Virus record (IMG/VR): IMGVR_UViG_3300010885_020237
Coordinates: 29,678-93,677 of that record
Reading direction: 5' to 3' (one strand)
From: a virus
Length of the DNA stretch: 64,000 nucleotides
Below are positions 14,820 through 23,788 of the stretch, one piece after another (positions within the stretch are counted from its first letter, which is position 1; the number at the start of each line of letters is the position of its first letter). The notes under the pieces were generated by a model, which was not told the origin of the DNA, made no database searches, and saw nothing but the letters and a program-made list of their open reading frames with translations. Position numbers and translations under genes: made by a program.

Positions 14820-15248
14820 TTAGACGTTAACTATTCTATGAATAGACGTGTTGAGTTTTCTTAGATCTTCTCCTTGAGTCAGTAAAATTGAATTCTTGTA
14901 ATCAGGCCAATTGATAGCAAACTTTGTATCTAATACACCTCCATTTAGAGATTTGATCAAAGTGTTTAAGGCATTAATTGTATATAAGGTATTTGAGTCC
15001 TTTTTTCTGTGTAAAAGAATAGTATTGTGTAATATCTTAGTACTACCACCTTCAAGTTCAATATTATAAGTGCACATGTATTCTTGAGAATCGGGTGATT
15101 CTAATACAAATATTTTTCTGTACATTATTTTGTACTCCTTATTTATCTCTTGTAGCCTATCTTCTAGATTATCCTTAGTAGCAAAGCTACAAAATAACTT
15201 GTTCATTAGCGATTCTTGTGTTAATTCGAGTGTCTTGAAATCCTGCAT
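14820..15248 (-). CDS. hypothetical protein, 142 aa
   Basis: Soluble protein of unknown function with no signal or membrane segment. It is mixed alpha/beta in appearance: an N-terminal helix (TLELTQESLMNKLF), a middle beta-rich part (MYRKIFVLESPDSQEY, TKILHNTILLHRK) and a helical end. It lies between the degenerate polymerase-like gene and the SSB gene, in the replication block. The leader holds an ATATTTATA copy 10 nt before the ATG. Confidence 0.65.
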   Translation of the reverse strand: MQDFKTLELTQESLMNKLFCSFATKDNLEDRLQEINKEYKIMYRKIFVLESPDSQEYMCTYNIELEGGSTKILHNTILLHRKKDSNTLYTINALNTLIKSLNGGVLDTKFAINWPDYKNSILLTQGEDLRKLNTSIHRIVNV

Positions 15249-15258
15249 AACTATTGAG

Positions 15259-15267
15259 TATAAATAT
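15259..15267 (-). promoter_or_regulatory. ATATTTATA motif before the 142-aa gene
   Basis: Minus strand CATATTTATACTCAATAG then TTATG; 10 nt before the start at 15248 and 11 nt after the previous stop. Confidence 0.4.
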
Positions 15268-15278
15268 GATAAATAGGG

Positions 15279-16580
15279 TTAAAATGAATAATTAATGCCA
15301 TACTTGTGTTTTACCACTAAGTTTTCTCCTTCCATTATTTCTTTTATTTTTATTAGAAGTTCTTTTCCATCTTGTATATCGAAGTCGAATAAGAAAGCAT
15401 CATAGGTGATTAATACAAGCTTCGTCCTTAGCTTATTGTCATCAAGGTATTGGTTTATACGCTCTATTTTATCTACGTTGACCAGAGTCTCCATATTCTG
15501 CACCATGTAATTAAATAGCTTAAGCTTGTTCATCTCATTTGAGAATTTAAGAATGCTATTAGTAGGTAATGCGATTGCACCTTGTCTTTTGTAGGTTTCC
15601 CATAAATCAGTGATATAAGAGTCTAGTAACGCAAAAAACTTGATGTGAGTGTATTTTTTATTTACTCCTCCGTATAACTGTCTAAAAGTAATTGTTTTTG
15701 CCTCAACATATTCATTTTCAGTAAGGGTGTCTTTACCGAAGTATTGTTTACCAAGAAAGGTATGTATTGATTCTTTTCCCCAATCGTAACCAATTAATGT
15801 TCCAATTAATCTTAAGTGATAAGCTTCAAAATCGAATTCTACAAAATAGGTATTTTTCGGTATAAAGCAGTCTCTAAAATCATTATCTTTTGGTATCGCA
15901 AGGAAATTAATGCTATTAAATGAATTTGTTGGTCGACCAGTTAGATTATAAAGATTATAATAAGAATAGATAAGATCATTAATTTTAGAACTTGATTCTA
16001 TGGTTAATTGGTATTTAGTTTTAAATTTTACCTCATCAATTCTTATTGGATTCTGCTCTACACTTTTATAAGCTGATACCAATCTATTTTGAAATTTAGT
16101 GTCTGACTCTAAACCAAAAAATGCTTTAACAATATCATATAAACATTGGCATCTTTCGTAATGTTTAGATATTGGTATTATCTCATTTACATTTGCTAGA
16201 TTAGAAAATCTAGAGTAGTAATTGTGTTGTAATAAGCTTTCACATTCGAATGGACTATAGTTATTGGTTTGATCTAAATAGATAAAATTTATATCTATAC
16301 TATTAGGCAGGTCTAAAAAATAGGAGTGATACTTTTTATCTATTAAGAATATGGTCTTATGTTTAGATAAGAACTGTTCTACCGACTTTATATCGAGAGA
16401 AAAAGATTCAGAGTGTTTGAAAGGGAATATATAGCCTTTTACACCGTTATTATAATATAATAGGCTGGGATATGATAGTTTTGGGTGGAATTTATCATTA
16501 CCTGAAATCAATTGTACAAAGCATTCTTCGCCTGCTTGCATTTGATTTAACTGATCTAACGTTTCTACTATAAAATACAT
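15279..16580 (-). CDS. divergent family A DNA polymerase-like protein
   Basis: 433 residues without a recognisable exonuclease domain. The C-terminal half follows the PolA palm/fingers order: TGRPTNSFNSINFLAIP (214-230, compare TGR...LQNIP), motif A-like FVEFDFEAYHLRL (D250; the usual Glu five positions later is His255), motif B-like EAKTITFRQLYGG (K295, F299, Y303) and motif C-like ITYDAFLFDFD (D394; His-Asp-Glu is Tyr-Asp-Ala). Both metal-binding aspartates are therefore in place, but three supporting residues have changed. The N-terminal 200 residues match nothing I know. It coexists with a full PolA at 3242-5554. It may be an active specialised polymerase, a terminal transferase or a non-catalytic accessory. 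Confidence 0.72.
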   Translation of the reverse strand: MYFIVETLDQLNQMQAGEECFVQLISGNDKFHPKLSYPSLLYYNNGVKGYIFPFKHSESFSLDIKSVEQFLSKHKTIFLIDKKYHSYFLDLPNSIDINFIYLDQTNNYSPFECESLLQHNYYSRFSNLANVNEIIPISKHYERCQCLYDIVKAFFGLESDTKFQNRLVSAYKSVEQNPIRIDEVKFKTKYQLTIESSSKINDLIYSYYNLYNLTGRPTNSFNSINFLAIPKDNDFRDCFIPKNTYFVEFDFEAYHLRLIGTLIGYDWGKESIHTFLGKQYFGKDTLTENEYVEAKTITFRQLYGGVNKKYTHIKFFALLDSYITDLWETYKRQGAIALPTNSILKFSNEMNKLKLFNYMVQNMETLVNVDKIERINQYLDDNKLRTKLVLITYDAFLFDFDIQDGKELLIKIKEIMEGENLVVKHKYGINYSF

Positions 16581-16638
16581 TATTTATAACCTTTATTAGA
16601 TCAAATATACAATAAGATATTGACAATATAAGGTTGAT

Positions 16639-17271
16639 CTATTCAGTAGGGCGAGAGAATTTAGAATAGTCTCCACCGATATAGTCAATAAGACCGAAGA
16701 AATTTGCATTTGCCGCCATAATTAATCTTTGGTTCGTATCTATTATGCCGGCTCTTGTGTCGTATTGATTTATTCTTTTTGAATTCAATGAGCCAGTTAA
16801 TTTCCATCTTATTTTTACAGTTTGTAATAATGATGTATCATATCCAGCAGTACCATTAGTAATTTGTAAATAATCTAATGGCGATATTTCAGTGATATAT
16901 CCATTTTCATTTATTTTTTTCATGAAATATCTATCTATATAACCAAGATCGTAATCGCTCTGTATTGGTTTTGGAAAATATCCGCTAGGAAATTTTGATT
17001 GATTAGATACTATCTTTGTTACATTCGCTAATTGCTGTTTAAGAGCTTGAGGAGCTTTCATATTAGAAAGTCCAGCTATAGATACATTAGCTACAGATAC
17101 CGGCTCTAAAAATTCATTAGATCCTACTATAGGATTTGCTCCAGCAAAAGAACTACCTTCTGATGTGGTATAATAAAGTCCAACATACGGAATTCCATTT
17201 AATCGAAAAGAACCACCTTTTGTAATTTGATTTGTTTTTACTTTAAAAGATGGATAGTATCTTACTGGCAT
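16639..17271 (-). CDS. hypothetical protein, probable baseplate component, 210 aa
   Basis: Beta-rich protein with no signal peptide (MPVRYYPSFKVKTNQ, GIPYVGLYYTTSEG) and a C-terminus NANFFGLIDYIGGDYSKFSRPTE. I recognise no domain. It is 2 nt from the 1482-aa baseplate/peptidase gene in a tightly packed run with the gp53-like gene, so a virion baseplate role is inferred from position only. Confidence 0.65.
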   Translation of the reverse strand: MPVRYYPSFKVKTNQITKGGSFRLNGIPYVGLYYTTSEGSSFAGANPIVGSNEFLEPVSVANVSIAGLSNMKAPQALKQQLANVTKIVSNQSKFPSGYFPKPIQSDYDLGYIDRYFMKKINENGYITEISPLDYLQITNGTAGYDTSLLQTVKIRWKLTGSLNSKRINQYDTRAGIIDTNQRLIMAANANFFGLIDYIGGDYSKFSRPTE

Positions 17272-17273
17272 AG

Positions 17274-20200
17274 TTATGGTAGATTTGATACATGAATGTG
17301 ATTATCGTGAGTTCCTGCTCTGTCATATCCAAAAGTTAATACAGATTTAGGATTTCCGTTTTCTTGATTTTTTTTATAGCTTAATTTTTCTAATTCGCTC
17401 ACAAATTTATCTACGCTTATTTTAACTTTTTCATCTCTACTTACAGATTTTCCATCTATTATAGATATATCAACTGCGTTTCCGGATTCATGTCTACTTG
17501 TACCAGGATGAGATTTATGCCCTGTTATTGCTGTTGTAATGGTGACTTGTACACCTGCGGATTTAGCCGCATCATTTATGTCTTTTAATAAGCTATCTTT
17601 TATTTTGTCTGTTTCAGGAGTTGAATCTTTTGAGCTAGCAAATGATATATTACTATAGTTTTTACTTTTAGCTATTGAATAATTTGAATAATTTATTGTA
17701 GAATTAAAAATATCAAGAGCGTTATTTTCGATATTAACTATATCTATCGTTTGTTTATTATAAGTTGTGTTTAGTGTCTCACCATTAAAAGCGCCTTGAT
17801 CTTTAATTAATATCATACTACCCTTTATAGAAGTGTCCCATACATTCCCCTGTATAACGTGATTTATTCCCACTGTCGCAAACGCTACTTTGGCATTTTC
17901 AGTTGGATTCTGCACACTTTTAATAGTCGGTGTTTGTCTAGCAGAATAAGTGTAAGGTAAAATCTCTTGCGGTATGGTGAATGCTTGCCCTATATTAAAT
18001 CCAGATATACCGTCAGTTGTAAAATTAACTGATACTGGTATCATTGCGGATGCTCTTGTAGGGCCTTCTTGATTCATTTTTTTACTCATCCTATTAATAT
18101 AATAATTGGTTGCTTGACCTACACTATCTTTATTAGGTTTTGCATTCTTACCATAATAAGATATAATTGTGTCATTAAACTTTTGCGCTGTTATTAACTC
18201 AGAATCATACTTAGCCTCTTGTTTTTGCTGATCTTTTGCTTTATTCGTTTTTATTTCTTCGGGGGTTAATTCTTTTTTTACTGGAATATATCTGTCTAAA
18301 AAAGAATTATTTATAAAACCAAAGCTTGATGCATTGATCGAATTCGCGGATTGATCGCTTGGGTTTGAATTAGCGGATATTGCCACCATATTCGCAAGAT
18401 TGCTTCCTATCTCTGTTTGTATATTAATAGACTTTGCAATGGATTTAACGCCAAACAGCGGAATTTGATCAGTAGCTGTTTGACCGACCTCCTTTTCTCC
18501 AGGTGCTAATGGCTGTATTTGATCATCTACAATTGCAAAACAGTTGGATGGATCATCATAAGAGATTCTAAATACGTTTATGCCACCTAAAGACTTATTT
18601 AAATCTTTTATTAATTGCTCTAAAAATGGTTTTAGGTAAACATCATTCATTCCATCATTGGCAGAAAAATCTTTTATTATATTTAATATGTATTCACAGC
18701 TAACCAATATTTTCATTGTTTTTCCTCTATATGCATCACTTCCTCCTATTTTGGCTCTAAATTCAGGTAATTTTTTAGATATAGCATCATCATTTTCCGG
18801 GTTAAATAAAGCAACATGGTCACCATCAATTGGAGCTTTAATTGATATGCCTGATTTATCATCAGTATATATTGATCCAGATGGAAATAAAGTTGCATAC
18901 TGTGCTTGTGAAGCTTGCATCGGTATTAAAAAATTAAATGCGTCAGTCGTTAATTGTACAGGATTAGTTAAGCAAAAGTTAGTTTCAGGATTATAATCTA
19001 TATATACTACAGGTCTAGGTTTTATTGGACCAGAATTATTATCCGAGGATTTTGATTCGTATATTGTGCACATTGAATTTAATATCATTAATAAAAATCC
19101 TAGTTGCACATATACTGGATGAACTATATCACTTCCTCCTTCTATTGATTGATTAATATCATATGGAACTACATAAACTGTAGTAAGCGCATCATAGTCT
19201 ACTGGGGGAATGCTATCTTCAAGTCTTTTATTGTAGTCTTCCCCATCTGCTTTTGCAGACATATAAGCTGTATTAAATCCGTATTTGGCAAATAAACGCA
19301 TTTTAATATCTGAATTACTACCTATTAAATTGTTTATATAGGCATTGTCTCCAGAATTCCAAGAAAAATCATCATTAATTTTTTTATCAAATAGATTAGA
19401 TAAAAAATCATTATATATTCCGTATTTAAATATGCCATCTATAAACTTTCTATTTTCTTTAGAAGATAATTGATAGGCATTTATTTTAGAACCAATATTT
19501 AAACCATTATCAGTTACCGCTTTAGTTAATGCGTAAAGCTCTATCGATTTTATTGCTAATTCTAAATTAGATTGATATGTTAAAGCTGATGATATCTGTT
19601 TTTGTAGAGTTGTTTGATCTATAGGCACTTCTTTACTTTGATCTTTTGTGTTTTGATCAGCTAAATTTTTAAGTTGATTTTGTATAGATAATAGTTGAGA
19701 TTCTTTTGTTTTTTTTGCATTTTTTTGTTCAAAATCAGTAATCATTGAGACATCGTTAATAAATAGACCTATATTAAGATGATACTTTACATTTTCAGGC
19801 TCGCTTATTATTTCTCCAGAAGGCAATGGTGTAGTTTTTTTCCTTGCGTTTGGTATCTCGATATCTATTTGCTTATAGAGATTTAATCCGATAGTTTTAT
19901 AGTCATTATTATTTATGCTTGTGTCTACATATATTCCCGTGGCGTCGTTGAAGTGGAAACTTCTGTGGAAACTTCTCGCAAAATAATTGTATTTACCTAT
20001 AGAATCTACTTTCCATGGAGTATTGTAGTCTTTTAATTGATCTGATATTAGATCATGTATTTTTAAAGATTGATATGGTATAGATCCATTAAGTGTATCT
20101 AATAGATTTATGCCTTGATCTGATAGATTTATGGTCACATCTGCTCTATAATTTACTTCATTTACAGAATATTGAATAAATGTAACTACATTTTTATTAT

Positions 20201-21722
20201 TTTCTGTTTGTATTTGTCCATAGTTAATATCTTTTCCTATCGTATCATTATATGTAAGAAATTGTGGATAATATAATGTATCTGTAAAAGATAGTATGTA
20301 AGTAAAATCTTTATCACTAGTCAAGGATGGCAGTAATGTACTTTTATTTTGTGATAAATTATTAATTGAATTTTGAATTCCAAAATTTGGAAAATTTGGA
20401 TTAAAAAATTTATCATTTACATTAAATTTATTGTTTAATATGTCTAAATTTAAGTTAATCTTTGTATCTTCTGCTGCAAAGTCTGTCGCGACTAGAAAGT
20501 TTCTAACTTGTGGAATAGCAAATTGATCTTTATTAAATTTATTATTAAAATAAAATGTATATCTGTTAAGACTTGAATCACTTTGCAATAGAATAAGATC
20601 TTTTACTGTTTGTTGTAAATTAGCATTTAATCTAAACGTGTTAGAAGAATCTGAACTATTTATTATGGAAAAACCAGGATCATTTGACCACCCATTATAA
20701 ATGTCTTCATAGTAAGAATCCCCGCTAACATTTACCTCTAATTTTTTCTTTTCTTCAGCGAATTGCTCTTCTAATAATTTATTTCTTTTTTCTTGCTCTT
20801 CTTGCTCCTTTTTACTTGTTATTAAATTTATATATTGTCTAATTTGAAGATTTACTATAGTGGGTAAATTAGAAGGGTTATTTATTTTTAATGATCCTCC
20901 TAATGCGCCTAATCCAATTACTTTAATCATACAATCATATCCTGAATCTTGATTATAGGAAAATGTAAAATTGGTTACAATTCCAAGCATGCCATCATAA
21001 TTACCACCAGTAGCTCTTACATTTTGAGCTATTTTAAGATTGATGGTTTCTTTTGTCATACCCTTCTCAAAAGGATTTAATGCATTAAATTCTGTATAAT
21101 CAAATTGATTTTTATTGGCAAATTCACTAAGGCTTTTAACATATACTGTGTGGCCCCATTCAATTAACATTGTGTATCCCAATTTAAAATATAGAGCATC
21201 AATAATATCTAATTCAGCCTTAGACCATACTTTAAAATTAATAGTTGCCATTCTAATAGAACCTAATCTGCCTTGAGTATCTATCGTTGCGTCTGTGATA
21301 CCTGGCATTGGTCTATATCCAGAGGTTTGAATCTCTTTATCACCTAACATTCCATAAGCTCCATCTTTTCCAAGACCTGATCGTAAAACTGATTTACTTG
21401 GATCTAAATATTGAGAAGTTCCGCCGAATAAAACATATTTTTTTGCCAAATCTTCTGCGTTAGATAGATCTGATATGCCTAACGTGTATTTAAAATAGTC
21501 AATATCATTCAATAAAGCAGTGTCTTTATCTGCATTTATATTGATTGAAGATACTACTCTAATCCAAGCAGTTTTATTCGCTCTATATATTGCGTTAAGA
21601 TCTTCTTGACCTTTTGTTGCGCCGAAATAGGTATAATTAGATCTTATAGCGATTTGATCTTTTATCCACTGTGGTAATGCGGTTCCAAATACATTGGATA
21701 TTTTATTGTCAAGAGATGGCAT
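17274..21722 (-). CDS. giant baseplate protein with C-terminal M15 peptidase domain
   Basis: 1482 residues. The N-terminal ~300 residues are a structural domain (SIRMATINFKVWSKAELD, LGYTMLIEWGHTVYVK). The middle is long, with Asn/Ser-rich stretches and two charged coiled-coil-like segments (QEEQEKRNKLLEEQFAEEKK; the KKTKESQLLSIQNQLK region). The last ~95 residues fit a D-Ala-D-Ala carboxypeptidase/endopeptidase of family M15: SRHESGNAVDI (zinc His and Asp, ~1409-1419) and HDNHIHVSN (distal His, ~1472-1480). It probably digests peptidoglycan cross-links as the tube penetrates, the job of gp5 lysozyme in T4. It abuts the gp53-like gene (1 nt). Confidence 0.82.
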   Translation of the reverse strand: MPSLDNKISNVFGTALPQWIKDQIAIRSNYTYFGATKGQEDLNAIYRANKTAWIRVVSSININADKDTALLNDIDYFKYTLGISDLSNAEDLAKKYVLFGGTSQYLDPSKSVLRSGLGKDGAYGMLGDKEIQTSGYRPMPGITDATIDTQGRLGSIRMATINFKVWSKAELDIIDALYFKLGYTMLIEWGHTVYVKSLSEFANKNQFDYTEFNALNPFEKGMTKETINLKIAQNVRATGGNYDGMLGIVTNFTFSYNQDSGYDCMIKVIGLGALGGSLKINNPSNLPTIVNLQIRQYINLITSKKEQEEQEKRNKLLEEQFAEEKKKLEVNVSGDSYYEDIYNGWSNDPGFSIINSSDSSNTFRLNANLQQTVKDLILLQSDSSLNRYTFYFNNKFNKDQFAIPQVRNFLVATDFAAEDTKINLNLDILNNKFNVNDKFFNPNFPNFGIQNSINNLSQNKSTLLPSLTSDKDFTYILSFTDTLYYPQFLTYNDTIGKDINYGQIQTENNKNVVTFIQYSVNEVNYRADVTINLSDQGINLLDTLNGSIPYQSLKIHDLISDQLKDYNTPWKVDSIGKYNYFARSFHRSFHFNDATGIYVDTSINNNDYKTIGLNLYKQIDIEIPNARKKTTPLPSGEIISEPENVKYHLNIGLFINDVSMITDFEQKNAKKTKESQLLSIQNQLKNLADQNTKDQSKEVPIDQTTLQKQISSALTYQSNLELAIKSIELYALTKAVTDNGLNIGSKINAYQLSSKENRKFIDGIFKYGIYNDFLSNLFDKKINDDFSWNSGDNAYINNLIGSNSDIKMRLFAKYGFNTAYMSAKADGEDYNKRLEDSIPPVDYDALTTVYVVPYDINQSIEGGSDIVHPVYVQLGFLLMILNSMCTIYESKSSDNNSGPIKPRPVVYIDYNPETNFCLTNPVQLTTDAFNFLIPMQASQAQYATLFPSGSIYTDDKSGISIKAPIDGDHVALFNPENDDAISKKLPEFRAKIGGSDAYRGKTMKILVSCEYILNIIKDFSANDGMNDVYLKPFLEQLIKDLNKSLGGINVFRISYDDPSNCFAIVDDQIQPLAPGEKEVGQTATDQIPLFGVKSIAKSINIQTEIGSNLANMVAISANSNPSDQSANSINASSFGFINNSFLDRYIPVKKELTPEEIKTNKAKDQQKQEAKYDSELITAQKFNDTIISYYGKNAKPNKDSVGQATNYYINRMSKKMNQEGPTRASAMIPVSVNFTTDGISGFNIGQAFTIPQEILPYTYSARQTPTIKSVQNPTENAKVAFATVGINHVIQGNVWDTSIKGSMILIKDQGAFNGETLNTTYNKQTIDIVNIENNALDIFNSTINYSNYSIAKSKNYSNISFASSKDSTPETDKIKDSLLKDINDAAKSAGVQVTITTAITGHKSHPGTSRHESGNAVDISIIDGKSVSRDEKVKISVDKFVSELEKLSYKKNQENGNPKSVLTFGYDRAGTHDNHIHVSNLP

Positions 21723-22031
21723 TTATCTAATAGAGTTTACTTGTTTGTAACTATTTACGATTCCCACTATATTAGTAGGTACTCGCAATTGTATTCCTAT
21801 TGGAGGATATAGGGAATCTCCTGATAGTGAATTAGCAGATGCTAATATCCACCAAAAGTCTACATCTCCATAAAAATTTTGCGCTAATATATCTAATCTA
21901 TCGCCTAAAGTTGTAATTATATAATTATCATTATCGATTACAGGAATATCGGGATAAATATTATTTAAGAAGTATCTAGCTCCTACAGAATTAACTTTTG
22001 TTGATGGTATAGTTTGATATCTATTGTACAT
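21723..22031 (-). CDS. baseplate wedge protein, gp53/LysM-like
   Basis: 102 residues. The C-terminal two-thirds reads as a LysM-type module: YIITTLGDRLDILAQNFYGD, then FWWILASANSL, then PPIGIQLRVP, as in T4 gp53 and tail LysM proteins. The N-terminus RYQTIPSTKVNSVGARYFLN is typical of these wedge subunits. It sits between the 575-aa tail protein and the 1482-aa baseplate protein with gaps of 4 nt or less, consistent with stoichiometric assembly. T4 gp53 is longer (196 aa), so this is a minimal version. Confidence 0.82.
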   Translation of the reverse strand: MYNRYQTIPSTKVNSVGARYFLNNIYPDIPVIDNDNYIITTLGDRLDILAQNFYGDVDFWWILASANSLSGDSLYPPIGIQLRVPTNIVGIVNSYKQVNSIR

Positions 22032-22035
22032 AATC

Positions 22036-23763
22036 TTATACTTTAATCTTTGGTAAATTGTTTAAATCGATTGTATTTTTAAACATATTTTTACCTTTTG
22101 TATAGTTTTTTTGTAATTCTGTTGCCGCTTTTTCTTGTTGGGGAGTAAGTGGTGGTGGACGTAGGGCATTATTAGATTTTGCGGTCACATAGTCTTTATT
22201 TCCTATTATTGCAGTTCCTACTGTTTTATCCTTATTGCCTCCAGGTACCCAACGTCTAGGTAATTCATCGAATATAGGATCGAATCCAACAGATACATCT
22301 ATCATTTTAGGCAATTGTCCGCCATTTGCTCTTGTTCCTTCAATTTCCCATGCGGTATTATTATCAACCGTTAAATTTACTGATGTCAATATTCCTGGCA
22401 TTCTGTATAAATAGTCTCCTAAAGTTAATTTCACTAAAGGAGCTCTCATAAATCCTGACGCAGAATAATCTGGATACACTTGCGACACTAAATAATTTAA
22501 TTTATTATAAAGTGGCTGCATTTCTTCTTGAGAAAATGCAACTACTCTAAATCCAAAACTTATTGATCTTTGAAAGCCTTGATAGGTTTTAAAAGTTTCA
22601 CCTCTACCCATGTATTTAAATGAATTCCATTCTCCAGTATTACTATCAGAAATTCCGCTAGTTAAAAATGCTCTAAATATAAGAGGTATAGATTCTCCAG
22701 GATAATCATTACTCATACATTCAAAACCAAACTTGATAACATCTTTATTATCAGTTAAATTTGTATAAGGATCTTTATCAGTTAATTTAAATTCATTAAA
22801 TTTATTAAGTTTATCTTTGCCATCAACAAAAAAGTTATAATCTACTCCATTAGCAAAATAATAATCCATTTGCGATTCAGAATCAATAACATTTCTAAAA
22901 TCAGGAAAAGATTTAGTATTCATATTCTTGGAATACCCAGACTTTATTATATTTCGATTCATAATATTATTATAACTCATAGCAAACATATTGCCCTTTA
23001 AATCATATGCTTCCTCTGTGTTTGTTGATCTTTTTATAGTAGTAGATCCAACTCCATATACGGATCCCGGTCCGCCTAAATATTGAAATAGCAAATTATT
23101 ATTTAGACTAATTCCAAGTCTATTAACAGTGTTTATATTTTGAACATCTCTTGGCTTTTCTAGCTTAAGTTTTGCAAGTATTAATAATCTATTTGTGTCT
23201 TGTAAATTAGTTCCGGTAAGTAATTTTTCTGCTCCAACTATATTCATATAATACTTAGAAAAAGTATCAATTGGAAATAAGCCGTGTCTAGGAATATGTG
23301 TTCCTGTTCCAGAAGCTAAAACTTGCGCTAATGTGTTTTGACCGTTATTGTATACTCTAGTATTTTCTATTACATCTAAATTAAGAGTTCCTCCCAATAA
23401 AGAGTTTAATCCACTAAGACCACCAATAGATTGGCCAGTTTGCATTTTTGGATTAGATAATTGAAGACCAATTTGTTTTTGTAAAAACGCAGATCCTCTT
23501 GGTTTATCGTTAAAGAATTTTTTGATTCTATCTTTATCGATTTGTCCATTTAATAAAGCCGTTTGACCATTAATAAGACCTCCTCTAATTGGATAATCTA
23601 ATCCGTTTATATTATTATTGTAGAAAGCTAATGCAGTAGGAGACGCAGTACCTAAATCAGGTATCGGAAACTGTTCATATGGTTGCCCAGACCAACCGTT
23701 TCCAAGTCTATCGCTACCAAATTTAAGAGACTTTAAAGAGGTTTTTAAATTTATTAAAGGCAT
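22036..23763 (-). CDS. tail/baseplate structural protein, 575 aa
   Basis: No catalytic motif. N-terminal MPLINLKTSLKSLKFG and Asn/Gly/Tyr-rich loops are typical of virion proteins. The C-terminal part (FKTYQGFQRSISFGFRVVAF, LVKLTLGDYLYRMPGILTSV, then LTVDNNTAWEIEG) resembles the baseplate-tube junction or hub domains seen in contractile tails. Position between tape measure and gp53-like gene fits a tail-tube initiator or hub (the place of T4 gp48/gp54/gp27), but I cannot assign which. Confidence 0.75.
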   Translation of the reverse strand: MPLINLKTSLKSLKFGSDRLGNGWSGQPYEQFPIPDLGTASPTALAFYNNNINGLDYPIRGGLINGQTALLNGQIDKDRIKKFFNDKPRGSAFLQKQIGLQLSNPKMQTGQSIGGLSGLNSLLGGTLNLDVIENTRVYNNGQNTLAQVLASGTGTHIPRHGLFPIDTFSKYYMNIVGAEKLLTGTNLQDTNRLLILAKLKLEKPRDVQNINTVNRLGISLNNNLLFQYLGGPGSVYGVGSTTIKRSTNTEEAYDLKGNMFAMSYNNIMNRNIIKSGYSKNMNTKSFPDFRNVIDSESQMDYYFANGVDYNFFVDGKDKLNKFNEFKLTDKDPYTNLTDNKDVIKFGFECMSNDYPGESIPLIFRAFLTSGISDSNTGEWNSFKYMGRGETFKTYQGFQRSISFGFRVVAFSQEEMQPLYNKLNYLVSQVYPDYSASGFMRAPLVKLTLGDYLYRMPGILTSVNLTVDNNTAWEIEGTRANGGQLPKMIDVSVGFDPIFDELPRRWVPGGNKDKTVGTAIIGNKDYVTAKSNNALRPPPLTPQQEKAATELQKNYTKGKNMFKNTIDLNNLPKIKV

Positions 23764-23788
23764 AATTAACGTGTTTATTATTTATTTA

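Noticed and set aside
16581-16638. TATATTTG (TAnnTTTG-like) in the leader of the PolA-like gene as a host-type promoter
   Set aside because: No convincing -33 TTTG at the expected spacing; a single match in AT-rich DNA is not informative.
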